Source: an uncultured Bacilli bacterium (GTDB lineage: Bacteria > Bacillota_I > Bacilli_A > RF39 > UBA660). Taken from it: a DNA stretch of 46,114 nt. The stretch lies in the NCBI GenBank assembly GCA_934086145.1, contig CAKOHV010000013.1, positions 1-46,114 of the forward strand. The letters are read 5' to 3'. The notes beneath the pieces are model-generated. The model did not search any database, was not told the DNA's origin, and saw only the letters and a program-made list of their open reading frames with translations. A program made the translations under genes and the position numbers. The first letter of the stretch is position 1. Each line of letters begins with the position of its first letter. Shown here one piece after another: positions 32,250 to 40,672 of the stretch.

Positions 32250-34455
32250 TTTTATCTTCCTTCCATTTTTTTAATCTAAGGGCATTTAAAATAACCGTTG
32301 TACTTGATAAAGTCATAGCTAAGCCTGCTACCATCGGATTCATCGTAATATTAAGTGGTTCGAAAAAACCAATTGATAAGGGAATCATACAAACGTTATA
32401 GAAAAAAGCCCAAAATAAGTTTTCTTTAATATTAAGTAGTGTTTTTTTACTGATATCAAATAAATTGTAAATACTTTGAAGATTATTATTCATAAGAATT
32501 ATGTCAGCAGAATCACCAGCAATATCAGTTCCAGAATTGAGACTGACGCCGATTGAAGCTAATGATAAGCTTGGAGCATCATTAATTCCATCCCCTACCA
32601 TCATAATTTGTTTACCATCGGCTAACAATTTTTTCAAATTGGCTGCTTTTTCTTTAGGGGTAACATTAGCTATGACCTGCTTGATTCCGATACTCTCAGC
32701 GACTAGTGCGGCGGTTTTTTCATTATCGCCAGTTAGCATAATAATTTCTTTGTGAAGACTTTGAAGTTTCTTTATAACTTGTTTAGTATTATCTCTTAAA
32801 TTATCTTTAACACCGATAAGAGCAATAATTTGTTTATTTTCAATAACGTAAACAATGCTATTTCCTTTTTTAGATAAATCATCTTCGTCTTCTAAATAGT
32901 TATTTTTGATTTTTAGTTTATCTAATAATTTACTATTACCAACATAGTATTCATGTTTGTTTATTTTCCCGCTTATTCCAAGACCTGGAATATTTTTAAA
33001 AGCAGTAACAGCTGGAGAAAGCTCCTTTAAGTTGGTTGGCTCATTTATAAAAGCATTCGCAATAGGATGCGAAGAAAGAGCTTCGAGGGAAGTTACTATT
33101 TTTAATAGGTCTTGATCTTCGTATGAAGAATAATTATTTATCTTTGAAACGCTTAATTTGCCATTAGTTAAGGTGCCGGTTTTATCAAAGACAATAGTGT
33201 CTATTTTAGAAACATTTTCTAAGGTGGCACTTTTTTTAACTAAAAGACCATGTTTAGCACAAACGCCTTCGCTAACAACAAGAGCCAAGGGAGTTGCTAA
33301 GCCTAGAGCACAAGGACAGGCACAAACTAAAACCGTAACAAAGTGGACTAAAGAAACACTCACGCCATGACCTAGTAAAAGATGACCAATAAGGGTACAA
33401 ATGGCAATTAAAATAATAGTTGGAACAAAAATACCACTTACTTTATCGGCTACTTGAGCAATTGGAGCTTTCGTATTGGTTGCTTCAACAACTAAACGGA
33501 CTATTTCAGAGATTGTTGAGTCTTTACCAATGTGTTCAGCTTGATATTGGACAGTACCATCAATATTAACGGAACCAGCGACAACACGGGAATTCAAAGT
33601 CTTTTTAACAGGAAGAGATTCGCCACTTATAAAAGATTCATCTACATGAGTTTGACCATCAATTATTTGACCATCAACAGCAAACTTCATTCCGGGTTTA
33701 ACTAAAAGAACATCACCCTTCTTTATTTCATCAAGTGATACTTCAACCGTTTCATTTTCAATAAGCTTTAAAGCTGTTTTAGGAGTAATTGTAACTAAAC
33801 CTTTAATAGCTTCCTTAGTTTTTTCTTTACTAATATTATCAATATATCGACCTAATTTAATTAGATAAATGATAATACAAACACTTTCAAAATAAAGATT
33901 TTCCACATACATTGTTGAACCATTAATAATTTTAAACATATTAATAGTACTGTAAATAAAACTTGATAATACACCTAAAGTAACGAGGGTATCCATGTTA
34001 GGTGACTTATATTTAATATTCTTAAGGCCACTATAGATTATATCGCGACCAAAGAACATAAAATATAGACTAAAAAGACAAAGAGTTACCGAATAGTTAA
34101 TGGGATGTTTTAACATGTGAAGAAAAGGAATAACTGGCAGATGAACCATATGAGACATAGAGATATAAAAAACAAGGAAAGCTAAAAGACCATTGATAAT
34201 TAAAGATGGCAGTTTATTTTTTTCTTTAGCATTATTATTTTCATCATATTCTCCTAGGGATATAAAACCAGCTTCTTTAACATAACGATTAAGATCGGTA
34301 ATGGTTAATGAATCATCATAAGTAATACTAGCAGTAGCCATCACTAAATTAACTAAAGCATCTTCAATTCCTTTTTGTTTTAATAAATATTTTTCTAAAC
34401 CTGATGAACAGGCACTACATGTCATACCATCAATTTTTAAGATTATTTTTTTCAT
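32242..34455 (-). CDS. copA: Copper-translocating P-type ATPase CopA
   Basis: P1B-type ATPase exporting Cu(I), 737 residues. One N-terminal HMA domain (GMTCSAC, Cys13 and Cys16), membrane helices from about 85, the TGES-type loop (ISGES, 276-280), the ion motif CPC (380-382), the phosphorylated Asp424 in DKTGT, His463-Pro464 (SSHPIANA) and the hinge GDGINDAP (621-628). The CPC motif and a second helix pair near the C-terminus fit copper or silver export. ATG 34455 is chosen for AAAGGAGG upstream; a longer in-frame start exists but lacks a ribosome binding site. Confidence 0.93.
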   Translation of the reverse strand: MKKIILKIDGMTCSACSSGLEKYLLKQKGIEDALVNLVMATASITYDDSLTITDLNRYVKEAGFISLGEYDENNNAKEKNKLPSLIINGLLAFLVFYISMSHMVHLPVIPFLHMLKHPINYSVTLCLFSLYFMFFGRDIIYSGLKNIKYKSPNMDTLVTLGVLSSFIYSTINMFKIINGSTMYVENLYFESVCIIIYLIKLGRYIDNISKEKTKEAIKGLVTITPKTALKLIENETVEVSLDEIKKGDVLLVKPGMKFAVDGQIIDGQTHVDESFISGESLPVKKTLNSRVVAGSVNIDGTVQYQAEHIGKDSTISEIVRLVVEATNTKAPIAQVADKVSGIFVPTIILIAICTLIGHLLLGHGVSVSLVHFVTVLVCACPCALGLATPLALVVSEGVCAKHGLLVKKSATLENVSKIDTIVFDKTGTLTNGKLSVSKINNYSSYEDQDLLKIVTSLEALSSHPIANAFINEPTNLKELSPAVTAFKNIPGLGISGKINKHEYYVGNSKLLDKLKIKNNYLEDEDDLSKKGNSIVYVIENKQIIALIGVKDNLRDNTKQVIKKLQSLHKEIIMLTGDNEKTAALVAESIGIKQVIANVTPKEKAANLKKLLADGKQIMMVGDGINDAPSLSLASIGVSLNSGTDIAGDSADIILMNNNLQSIYNLFDISKKTLLNIKENLFWAFFYNVCMIPLSIGFFEPLNITMNPMVAGLAMTLSSTTVILNALRLKKWKEDKNV

Positions 34456-34565
34456 TTTTTCCTCCTTTAATAATTTTAATAAGCGCATTTGATTAGCCTT
34501 ATTTTTTATATTGTTAATATTTTTAGGATTACAATTTATTTTACTCATTTACTAATTTGTCATTT

Positions 34566-34594
34566 ATTATAGAATTTTTATAGTTATGAGTTAA
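34566..34594 (-). promoter_or_regulatory. Possible internal promoter before copA
   Basis: Minus-strand TTAACT (34589-34594), 17 bp, TATAAT (34566-34571), in the 173 bp gap between the SafE fusion and copA. No CsoR-type operator is seen here. Confidence 0.35.
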
Positions 34595-34628
34595 TTAACT
34601 TAAGAGTTTGTCGATTACAAAACGATTC

Positions 34629-35936
34629 TTATTTACTTTCAAAATATGATTTATCATCAATTACTTTAATAGTATTTTTAATCATATTCATCCAACAATT
34701 CATACTATAATCTCCTACTTCATCAGGTGTAAATTCAATGATGTTTTCCCCTTCCACAAGTCTTTTTTTGATATTGTATTCATTTATTTGAACAGTATCA
34801 TTACAACCGGTAAGATATTTTTTATCAACATCAATTATTAATTTTACCTTGAGACTTTTTTGAACAATGATATCACCATAATTATTATAACTTAAATTAA
34901 TATGAACTTCTTGGTAGTCTTTATAGATTGTAGTCGCTTGATAATTACCATAATCGCTAGATGAACTAATTAGGTTAATTCCCATTGTACTTAAACCACG
35001 TTCAAACATAATTAAGGATAAGATAAAAATTAGAACGATGGCAATTTTATTTAAAATTATTTTGATGTGACCTTTAAAAATATTAAAAGCGACACTAACA
35101 AAAAGCATCAAGGGAACAGTACCAAGACTAAATAAGAACATTGATAAGAAACCTTTGAAAAATGAAGCAGTTGAAAGAGCATATAATTGCATAGCTTGAA
35201 GAGGTCCACAAGGCATAAAACCATTTAATAAACCAATAACAAATGAATTGTTGGTCGGCTTTTTTAATTTGAGATTAACAAAACGGGGGATTTTTATTTT
35301 AATAACGTTTAACATATTTAAGGACATAAGGAGCATAAGTAAAGCGGCCATTATGATAATCAAGCCATTGATAGTTTCATTAATACTAATAACTTTACCT
35401 AAGAGGCCAACAATTCCCCCAATTAATGAATATGATAAAACACGACCTAAGTTATAGAAAAAAGCTCTTTTAAAATAAGGAGTATTTTCTTTATTAGTAG
35501 TAACAATTAAGTTAATAGCACCACACATACTTATACAATGGATGCTAGTTAATAAACCAGTAAAAAATAACATACCATATGTAATATTAGTATCAATATT
35601 AGGAATTATATTAAAGATATTAAAATTAAAAATTTTATTTAAGGCATAGATAACAAGAATAATCGTTATAAAAATAAGTAAAAATTCCTTTAGGGTTACT
35701 GGTTTGGTTAAATCATCTTTATTGGAACTTATATATTCTTCCTTGGTAAAATAGTCTAAATTATTAATCGTAGTAATTATTTTAGTCTTATTTAATTCTC
35801 CTGTATAATTTATTGTAGCAACATCTTTAGGAAGACTAACCTCCTTAATTTGCTTGATTTTTAATAGTTCTTTAGTTATTTTATTGCGACAATTATCACA
35901 AGTTATTCCTTTTATCTTAACGTAGACTTGCGCCAT
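34629..35936 (-). CDS. HMA-SafE-cupredoxin fusion membrane protein
   Basis: 435 residues in three parts: an HMA domain (GITCDNC, Cys13 and Cys16); a membrane part of the TauE/SafE type with about six helices (HCISMCGAINLIV, NGFMPCGPLQAMQLYAL); and a C-terminal cupredoxin-like domain with Cys378 (YLTGCNDTV) and Cys414 (YSMNCWMNMI), the latter in a CWMNM segment that could supply Cu ligands. This fusion is known from COG2836-type proteins in Bacillota and is likely involved in copper handling at the membrane (transport, or insertion into cuproproteins). It overlaps csoR, which precedes it. The exact activity is not established. Confidence 0.8.
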   Translation of the reverse strand: MAQVYVKIKGITCDNCRNKITKELLKIKQIKEVSLPKDVATINYTGELNKTKIITTINNLDYFTKEEYISSNKDDLTKPVTLKEFLLIFITIILVIYALNKIFNFNIFNIIPNIDTNITYGMLFFTGLLTSIHCISMCGAINLIVTTNKENTPYFKRAFFYNLGRVLSYSLIGGIVGLLGKVISINETINGLIIIMAALLMLLMSLNMLNVIKIKIPRFVNLKLKKPTNNSFVIGLLNGFMPCGPLQAMQLYALSTASFFKGFLSMFLFSLGTVPLMLFVSVAFNIFKGHIKIILNKIAIVLIFILSLIMFERGLSTMGINLISSSSDYGNYQATTIYKDYQEVHINLSYNNYGDIIVQKSLKVKLIIDVDKKYLTGCNDTVQINEYNIKKRLVEGENIIEFTPDEVGDYSMNCWMNMIKNTIKVIDDKSYFESK

Positions 35937-36244
35937 TAGTTTAATCTCCTAATTAATTCCATAACTTCATCCATCACGTTAGGATCATCATTTTTGATAT
36001 CACGAACGACGCAAGTCGCTAAATGGTTTCTTAATATTTCATTGCTAACACTTTTAATTGATTTATTTATGGCTAGTAATTGAATGAGAATATCATTACA
36101 GTACTTGTCTTCATCAATCATATTTTGGACACCTCTTATCTGCCCTTCGATAGTTTTAAGACGTTTATTAATTTTTTTCTTAGTTTCTAAGTCACGATGG
36201 GTACTCTTTTCACAGTGGTTACAATGTTGGCATTGGCTTGTCAT
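35936..36244 (-). CDS. csoR: CsoR-family copper-sensing repressor
   Basis: All-helical repressor, 102 residues from ATG 36244. The Cu(I) ligands are Cys49 (KYCNDIL), His74 and Cys78 (RNHLATCVV), with the same 25- and 4-residue spacing as in the M. tuberculosis protein. The N-terminus has three extra cysteines and a histidine (SQCQHCNHCEKSTH). Binding of Cu(I) releases DNA, so the operon would be induced by copper. GGAG is 8 bases before the ATG, and the leader is only about 12 bases. It is the first gene of the operon and overlaps its own operator region by promoter position. Confidence 0.9.
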   Translation of the reverse strand: MTSQCQHCNHCEKSTHRDLETKKKINKRLKTIEGQIRGVQNMIDEDKYCNDILIQLLAINKSIKSVSNEILRNHLATCVVRDIKNDDPNVMDEVMELIRRLN

Positions 36245-36263
36245 AATATCATCTCCATGAAAC

Positions 36264-36292
36264 ATTATACACCCCCTGGGGGTATTAGTAAA
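36264..36292 (-). promoter_or_regulatory. Copper operon promoter with CsoR operator in the spacer
   Basis: Minus-strand TTTACT (36287-36292), 17 bp, TATAAT (36264-36269). The spacer contains the palindrome ACCCCCAGGGGGT (36271-36283), the known CsoR target shape, so bound CsoR would block the polymerase. Confidence 0.85.
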
Positions 36293-36306
36293 TATTATTT
36301 TCATAA

Positions 36307-36344
36307 AAAAAACAAAGTTCTATAAATAAGCTTTGAACTCTGTT
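36307..36344 (-). terminator. Weak intrinsic terminator of the histidine kinase gene
   Basis: AACA-AAGTTC and GAACTC-TGTT pair with one mismatch around a 14-base loop, then a T-rich tail in minus-strand transcripts. Confidence 0.55.
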
Positions 36345-36353
36345 TTTGGAATT

Positions 36354-38684
36354 CTATTCTTCTTTTAAGTACTCTTTCAAGATAGGAATAAGACGTTTGA
36401 ATTCTTTTTGAAGAGTAGAAAAATTTTTCATAATATAGGCTTCATCATTAGCTTTGGCTTTCATTTCATGTTCGTAAGATATTTCAGCTAGTTTGGTAAA
36501 ACCAAAATACTTAGAATCACTTTTTAAAGAATGAACTTTAATAGCATAATTAGGTATGTCATGTTGTTTTTTTAATTCTTCTAACTCATTAAATTTATTT
36601 TGACAATCTTGGTACCATTCAGCTAACATCTCTTTATAAGTTGCTAAATCACCAAAGTTTTCGATTCCTTTATTATAATCGATACCATTACTTAATAAGA
36701 AAGTTTCATTATTCTCTGAATTACTTTTTTCGAAAAGTGTGACATCAAAAGTCGTCGTATCACTAGGTAAATCAGTAATTGAGTAAGCAGGAACTTTACT
36801 CCAATCTATTCTAGATGAAGTTTTAGTAGAAGCAAAGATGGCGTCTAATTTTTCTTTAATTTGGTCTTTGCTAAATGGTTTAGAGATGTAATCAACAAAC
36901 CCTTCACTTAGATATTTTTCCTTAGCTCCAGCAATTGCATCAGCAGTTAAGGCAATAACTGGGGTATTAAATTCTGGATTTTCTTTTAAAGTAGCAAGGC
37001 AGGTTTCACCACTCATATTAGGCATCATTATATCCATAAGTATTAGATCGTATCTATTTCCTTGATTTATTTTATCTAAACACTCTTGACCATCGTAACA
37101 TTTATCAATTTCAAAATGGAAATCAGCTAAAGCTTTGGTTGCTACTTTGATATTTAAATCATTATCGTCAACAATTAATACTTTTTTGTCTTGATATGTT
37201 ATAGGAGCATTAACATTTTTATTAGGATCAGATAGAGTCTTGGCATTTAAAGGCTTAATTAAAGAACTGATCTTTTGAGGAAGTTGAACTACAAAAATGG
37301 AGCCTTGACCATATTGTGATTGGACATTTATTTTGCCACCCATCATTTCAATTAAAGACCTAGTGATAGCAAGGCCGAGCCCTGTTCCTTCTGTAGTCGT
37401 ATTTTTTTCGACGTCTAAGCGATCAAACTTATTGAATAAACGCTTTATGTAGTCAGCTTTAATACCTTTCCCGGTATCTTGACAAGTAATAATGATTGTT
37501 GAAACATTTTGATCAAGATCATTAATACAATTGATAGTTAATTTTATTTGACCTTCGTCGGTATACTTTATAGCATTAGTGAGTAAATTATTGATAATTT
37601 CTTTAACTTTGCCTTTATCCCCTATTACTTCATAAGGTAAGTCGTCAGCTATTTCAAGATTGAAAATGACATTTTTTTCACCAATTCGGGTTTGCGTTAC
37701 CTTACACATATTAATTATTTCATCTTTAAGAATATATTTTCCTTCAATAAGTTCCATCTTGTTAGCTTCAATTTTGTTGATATCTAAAATATTACCAACT
37801 ATTTCGAGTAAAGTTTGGGATGCATTTATAATATCTTTAGAATTTTCAATTACTTCATTAGGAAGGCGATCTTGATAATTTAAATTATCTTCAGATAAAC
37901 CGACGATAGCATTTAAAGGAGTACGTATTTCATGTGACATACTTGATAAAAAATCCGATTTAGCGCGGTTGGCACGCTCGGCTTGTTCTTTGGCCAACTC
38001 AGTTTGACGTAACAGTTTGATATCGGGATTTTCGATAGTAAATAGCATAATAAGATTTACAAAAGCTAGAACAACCGAAATAACAACTATAGTTTTATCA
38101 ATTTGATTTAGAGCAAAAACTAAAATGAAAAATAATATTAATACATATAATGGAGTTAATTTTTTAGAAACAGCTTTTTTAATATTTAAAAGTAAGCAAA
38201 TAATAATTGCAATAAGGTAAAAAGCGCATCCATACATAGTACTAGTAAGAGCTGAACCATCGCTATACATGTTATTTCCAACGATGTGAACATTAACCTT
38301 CATAAATAGCAGCATAACCATTAATAACACATCAAATATAGTAGTTAAAGCAAAAAATAAATTATAATTTTTGACCTTTTCTTTTTCATTTTCTTTGGAT
38401 GTTACGTAATAAACATATAAAAATAAATTACTTGCAAATAGGATATACATAGCATAATCTATTTTATTTAAATATTCTAGTAATTTGATGTTAGTAGGTC
38501 TAAATAGTGCCAAATAAATTATGGTTACCATTAATAAACTATCAATTAAACTATAGATTAATTCTCTAGAAAAAATAGCCGTTTCTTTATTTCGTATACG
38601 TTCCTTAGAAAAAAATACAATATTACAAATTATGGCAATAATTAAACCACATATCGGTAAATACAAGTTATAAATACCCTGCAT
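36354..38684 (-). CDS. Hybrid histidine kinase with receiver and Hpt domains
   Basis: Membrane sensor kinase, 776 residues from ATG 38684. The first 215 residues hold seven or so membrane helices and form the sensor. A HisKA domain follows (HEIRTPLN, His251), then HATPase (NLLTNAIKYTDEG, DTGKG, GTGLGLA), a receiver (VLIVDDND, phosphoacceptor Asp551 in LILMDIMMPN, Lys in SKPF) and a C-terminal Hpt domain (HSLKSD, His718). A full phosphorelay in one chain is rare in small-genome Bacilli. No partner regulator lies beside it. The choice of start uses GGGAG ten bases before the ATG. Confidence 0.93.
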   Translation of the reverse strand: MQGIYNLYLPICGLIIAIICNIVFFSKERIRNKETAIFSRELIYSLIDSLLMVTIIYLALFRPTNIKLLEYLNKIDYAMYILFASNLFLYVYYVTSKENEKEKVKNYNLFFALTTIFDVLLMVMLLFMKVNVHIVGNNMYSDGSALTSTMYGCAFYLIAIIICLLLNIKKAVSKKLTPLYVLILFFILVFALNQIDKTIVVISVVLAFVNLIMLFTIENPDIKLLRQTELAKEQAERANRAKSDFLSSMSHEIRTPLNAIVGLSEDNLNYQDRLPNEVIENSKDIINASQTLLEIVGNILDINKIEANKMELIEGKYILKDEIINMCKVTQTRIGEKNVIFNLEIADDLPYEVIGDKGKVKEIINNLLTNAIKYTDEGQIKLTINCINDLDQNVSTIIITCQDTGKGIKADYIKRLFNKFDRLDVEKNTTTEGTGLGLAITRSLIEMMGGKINVQSQYGQGSIFVVQLPQKISSLIKPLNAKTLSDPNKNVNAPITYQDKKVLIVDDNDLNIKVATKALADFHFEIDKCYDGQECLDKINQGNRYDLILMDIMMPNMSGETCLATLKENPEFNTPVIALTADAIAGAKEKYLSEGFVDYISKPFSKDQIKEKLDAIFASTKTSSRIDWSKVPAYSITDLPSDTTTFDVTLFEKSNSENNETFLLSNGIDYNKGIENFGDLATYKEMLAEWYQDCQNKFNELEELKKQHDIPNYAIKVHSLKSDSKYFGFTKLAEISYEHEMKAKANDEAYIMKNFSTLQKEFKRLIPILKEYLKEE

Positions 38685-38714
38685 AAAAAACATCTCCCTA
38701 CTCTAACTATATTT

Positions 38715-38723
38715 ATTATATCA
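38715..38723 (-). promoter_or_regulatory. Extended -10 promoter of the histidine kinase
   Basis: Minus-strand TGATATAAT, 30 bp before the start codon, next to the tail of the upstream terminator. Confidence 0.45.
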
Positions 38724-38729
38724 TTTTTT

Positions 38730-38773
38730 CAAAAAAAAATTGAGAATTTTATTTTAATATTTTTCTCAATTTT
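38730..38773 (-). terminator. Terminator embedded in the end of the acyltransferase gene
   Basis: AAAATTGAGAA (5' arm, inside the coding sequence) pairs with TTCTCAATTTT past the stop. The loop carries the TAA stop codon, and nine T follow in minus-strand transcripts. Confidence 0.85.
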
Positions 38774-39720
38774 GACTTCTTTTCAGTAATTCCTGGAATT
38801 AAATTTGCTTCCGAATTTAAAGTATATTCATTTTCATGAGGTTCATTTTCGAGAAAAAGTAAATACTCTTGCTCTTTTTGTGAATCATACGTAAAACCTA
38901 AGGCTTTAAATTTTTTAGCATAAGTATGGTTAATGTACATTATTGGATCAATGTTTTCTAGGCTTTCTTTTTGAATATTATAATCTTTCCATATTTTTAA
39001 TCTTGTATCTACCATTGCCGTTTTAATTATTTGAGATTGTGCAGGTAAAGTATTGTTAGGGTCAACGATTATTGGCTTTCCAAATCGTATAATACATTTA
39101 TCATATAAACGGGCATCTGAAGTAATTAATTCATTTTTTTCAATATACTCAATAATTACAGGAATAATTGGAACTTGCGTGATGATTGATATTTTAGTTG
39201 CTCCATTTTGAATATTGTGCATAGGTAAAGTTGGATGCAAATTCCATGTACCTTCACCAAAAATAAGACCATCCTTCCCTGATAATAGTTTGTTAGCTAA
39301 TAGTAATATTGAATTACTTCGTTCACTTTTTATTCTTCGGTCTAGTAAAGTAGCATTTGATGCTTTAAAAATTTCAGTTGTAAATGGATTTAAGCAATCA
39401 GTAGCTACCATGACACTGCCCTTTCGATTAAGCATAGAAAATAATTCATAAGCCGTAAAAATGTCATGAGAAGTACTATGATTAGCGACAAACAAAACGT
39501 TTGAATCACAGGGAATGTTTTCCTCACCTTGTATTTCAATTTGATAATTTCTTAGCCAAGGATAGACTTTTTTTATAATACTTTGTCCGAAATGAAATTG
39601 ATTATTTTTTAAAGAAAGACATTCTTTTCTTAATTTTTCATAGTACTCTTTTTGTTCATTAATAGTTAATTTATTTAGATTAAAAGTTTTGTTTACTTTA
39701 TAGTCAGATTCATCTAACAT
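38749..39720 (-). CDS. PlsC-like 1-acyl-glycerol-3-phosphate acyltransferase
   Basis: Acyltransferase of phospholipid synthesis, 323 residues from ATG 39720 (GGGGTGA upstream). The catalytic NHxxxxD-type motif is ANHSTSHDIF, and the phosphate-binding segment is GEGTWNLHPTLPMH, followed by GATKISI. The N-terminal 90 residues are helical and without motif. No strong membrane segment is evident; such enzymes sit on the membrane face. A second, weaker relative is at 40673-41560. Confidence 0.8.
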   Translation of the reverse strand: MLDESDYKVNKTFNLNKLTINEQKEYYEKLRKECLSLKNNQFHFGQSIIKKVYPWLRNYQIEIQGEENIPCDSNVLFVANHSTSHDIFTAYELFSMLNRKGSVMVATDCLNPFTTEIFKASNATLLDRRIKSERSNSILLLANKLLSGKDGLIFGEGTWNLHPTLPMHNIQNGATKISIITQVPIIPVIIEYIEKNELITSDARLYDKCIIRFGKPIIVDPNNTLPAQSQIIKTAMVDTRLKIWKDYNIQKESLENIDPIMYINHTYAKKFKALGFTYDSQKEQEYLLFLENEPHENEYTLNSEANLIPGITEKKSKLRKILK

Positions 39721-39759
39721 AATATCACCCCTACTACACACTCTTCACTTAGTGAATTC

Positions 39760-39788
39760 ATTGTAGCATATGTACCTGATGTCGTCAA
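39760..39788 (-). promoter_or_regulatory. Promoter of the acyltransferase at 38749
   Basis: Minus-strand TTGACG (39783-39788), 17 bp ending TGC, TACAAT (39760-39765). Confidence 0.75.
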
Positions 39789-39878
39789 AAATAAGCATAT
39801 AATTGTTCCCAAATTACTTTAATTTATGTAGAAAAGTTCCAATAAAGTTAAAAAAGTAAAATTATAATCTTACACGAG

Positions 39879-40433
39879 TTAATTGTTATTTAAATATTTA
39901 GTTAATTTTTTATAAGCATCAGTATTCCAAACATGACATCTTTCTTCATCTGGGTAATTTCCCATTGTCTTATTATAGCCATCAGGAATAAAAATAAAAT
40001 CCCAGCTCCAACCATATGTTCCAGATTTTTCTTTAGCAATTGTTCCTTTGGTTATAGACTTAAATACAATAGGTTCTTTTCCGTATTCACAATATGCAAA
40101 TGCTTCAATAAAGCAAGCCTTTCTATTTTCAACTCCTTCAAGTAGTTTTAATAAACCATCTTCGCCAAGCTTTTCATCTACATAGTGGGTATATGGTCCT
40201 GGAAAGCCACCCAAGGCTTCAACATATAATCCGGTATCATTTTTTAATACTGCACATTTTAATTTATCACTGGCTTCTTTAGCAGAGTGCATCGCTACTT
40301 CTTTCACTGTATCAGCTTGAATTTCTGTTGTTTCCATTTTCACATTGTCAACTTCTATTCCTAATGGTTCCAATATATTTTTAGCACTCATTAGCTTTGA
40401 CCAATTTCCAGTTACATAAGTTAATTTTTTCAT
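39879..40433 (-). CDS. Ham1/RdgB-like non-canonical NTP pyrophosphatase
   Basis: Removes dITP, dUTP or XTP-type nucleotides from the pool. The 184 residues contain TGNWSKLMSAKNIL at the N-terminus (the family has TxNxxK), ETTEIQAD, LKNDTGLYVEALGGFPGPYT with the catalytic Asp, and a C-terminal GNYPDEERCHVWNTDAYKK. The sequence looks closer to the archaeal/eukaryotic branch than to RdgB. It stands alone between the two acyltransferase genes. Confidence 0.85.
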   Translation of the reverse strand: MKKLTYVTGNWSKLMSAKNILEPLGIEVDNVKMETTEIQADTVKEVAMHSAKEASDKLKCAVLKNDTGLYVEALGGFPGPYTHYVDEKLGEDGLLKLLEGVENRKACFIEAFAYCEYGKEPIVFKSITKGTIAKEKSGTYGWSWDFIFIPDGYNKTMGNYPDEERCHVWNTDAYKKLTKYLNNN

Positions 40434-40467
40434 AAATGTATCTCACTTCTTTCATTAAATAGTGTAT

Positions 40468-40593
40468 ATGTTAGAATATATAAAATATCCAGCCATATGT
40501 GTTCGCTTATGAAAAGATGAAGATTTTAAAAAGATTTATTATGATAATGTAATTGCTGAAATTAAAGATTCAACATATCACTTACTACAATAA
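40468..40593 (+). pseudogene. Short reading frame with one internal TGA, possible gene remnant
   Basis: Read on the plus strand from ATG 40468 to TAA 40591, with a single TGA at codon 15. The parts MLEYIKYPAICVRL and KDEDFKKIYYDNVIAEIKDS look like ordinary protein, and Trp (TGG) in place of the TGA would join them. Core genes in this window use TGA as stop, so recoding is unlikely. It may be a decayed small gene or chance. No ribosome binding site is evident. Confidence 0.25.
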
Positions 40594-40637
40594 TTTTACC
40601 ATATTATAGCCTTATCGACAACGTGATAATTAGGGCA

Positions 40638-40665
40638 TTAAAAAAAGCCTTTTTTGAAAAGCTTT
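40638..40665 (-). terminator. Weak terminator of the acyltransferase at 40673
   Basis: AAAGC / GCTTT stem of five pairs with a 12-base loop and seven T in minus-strand transcripts. Confidence 0.45.
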
Positions 40666-40672
40666 GATTAGT

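Noticed and set aside
40468..40593. Use of TGA as a tryptophan codon (Mycoplasma-type code)
   Set aside because: TGA ends rpoB, ybxB, sufD, the ABC ATPase and the SOS polymerase at the expected places, and tryptophan in core proteins is TGG. One small frame with TGA is better explained as a decayed gene.
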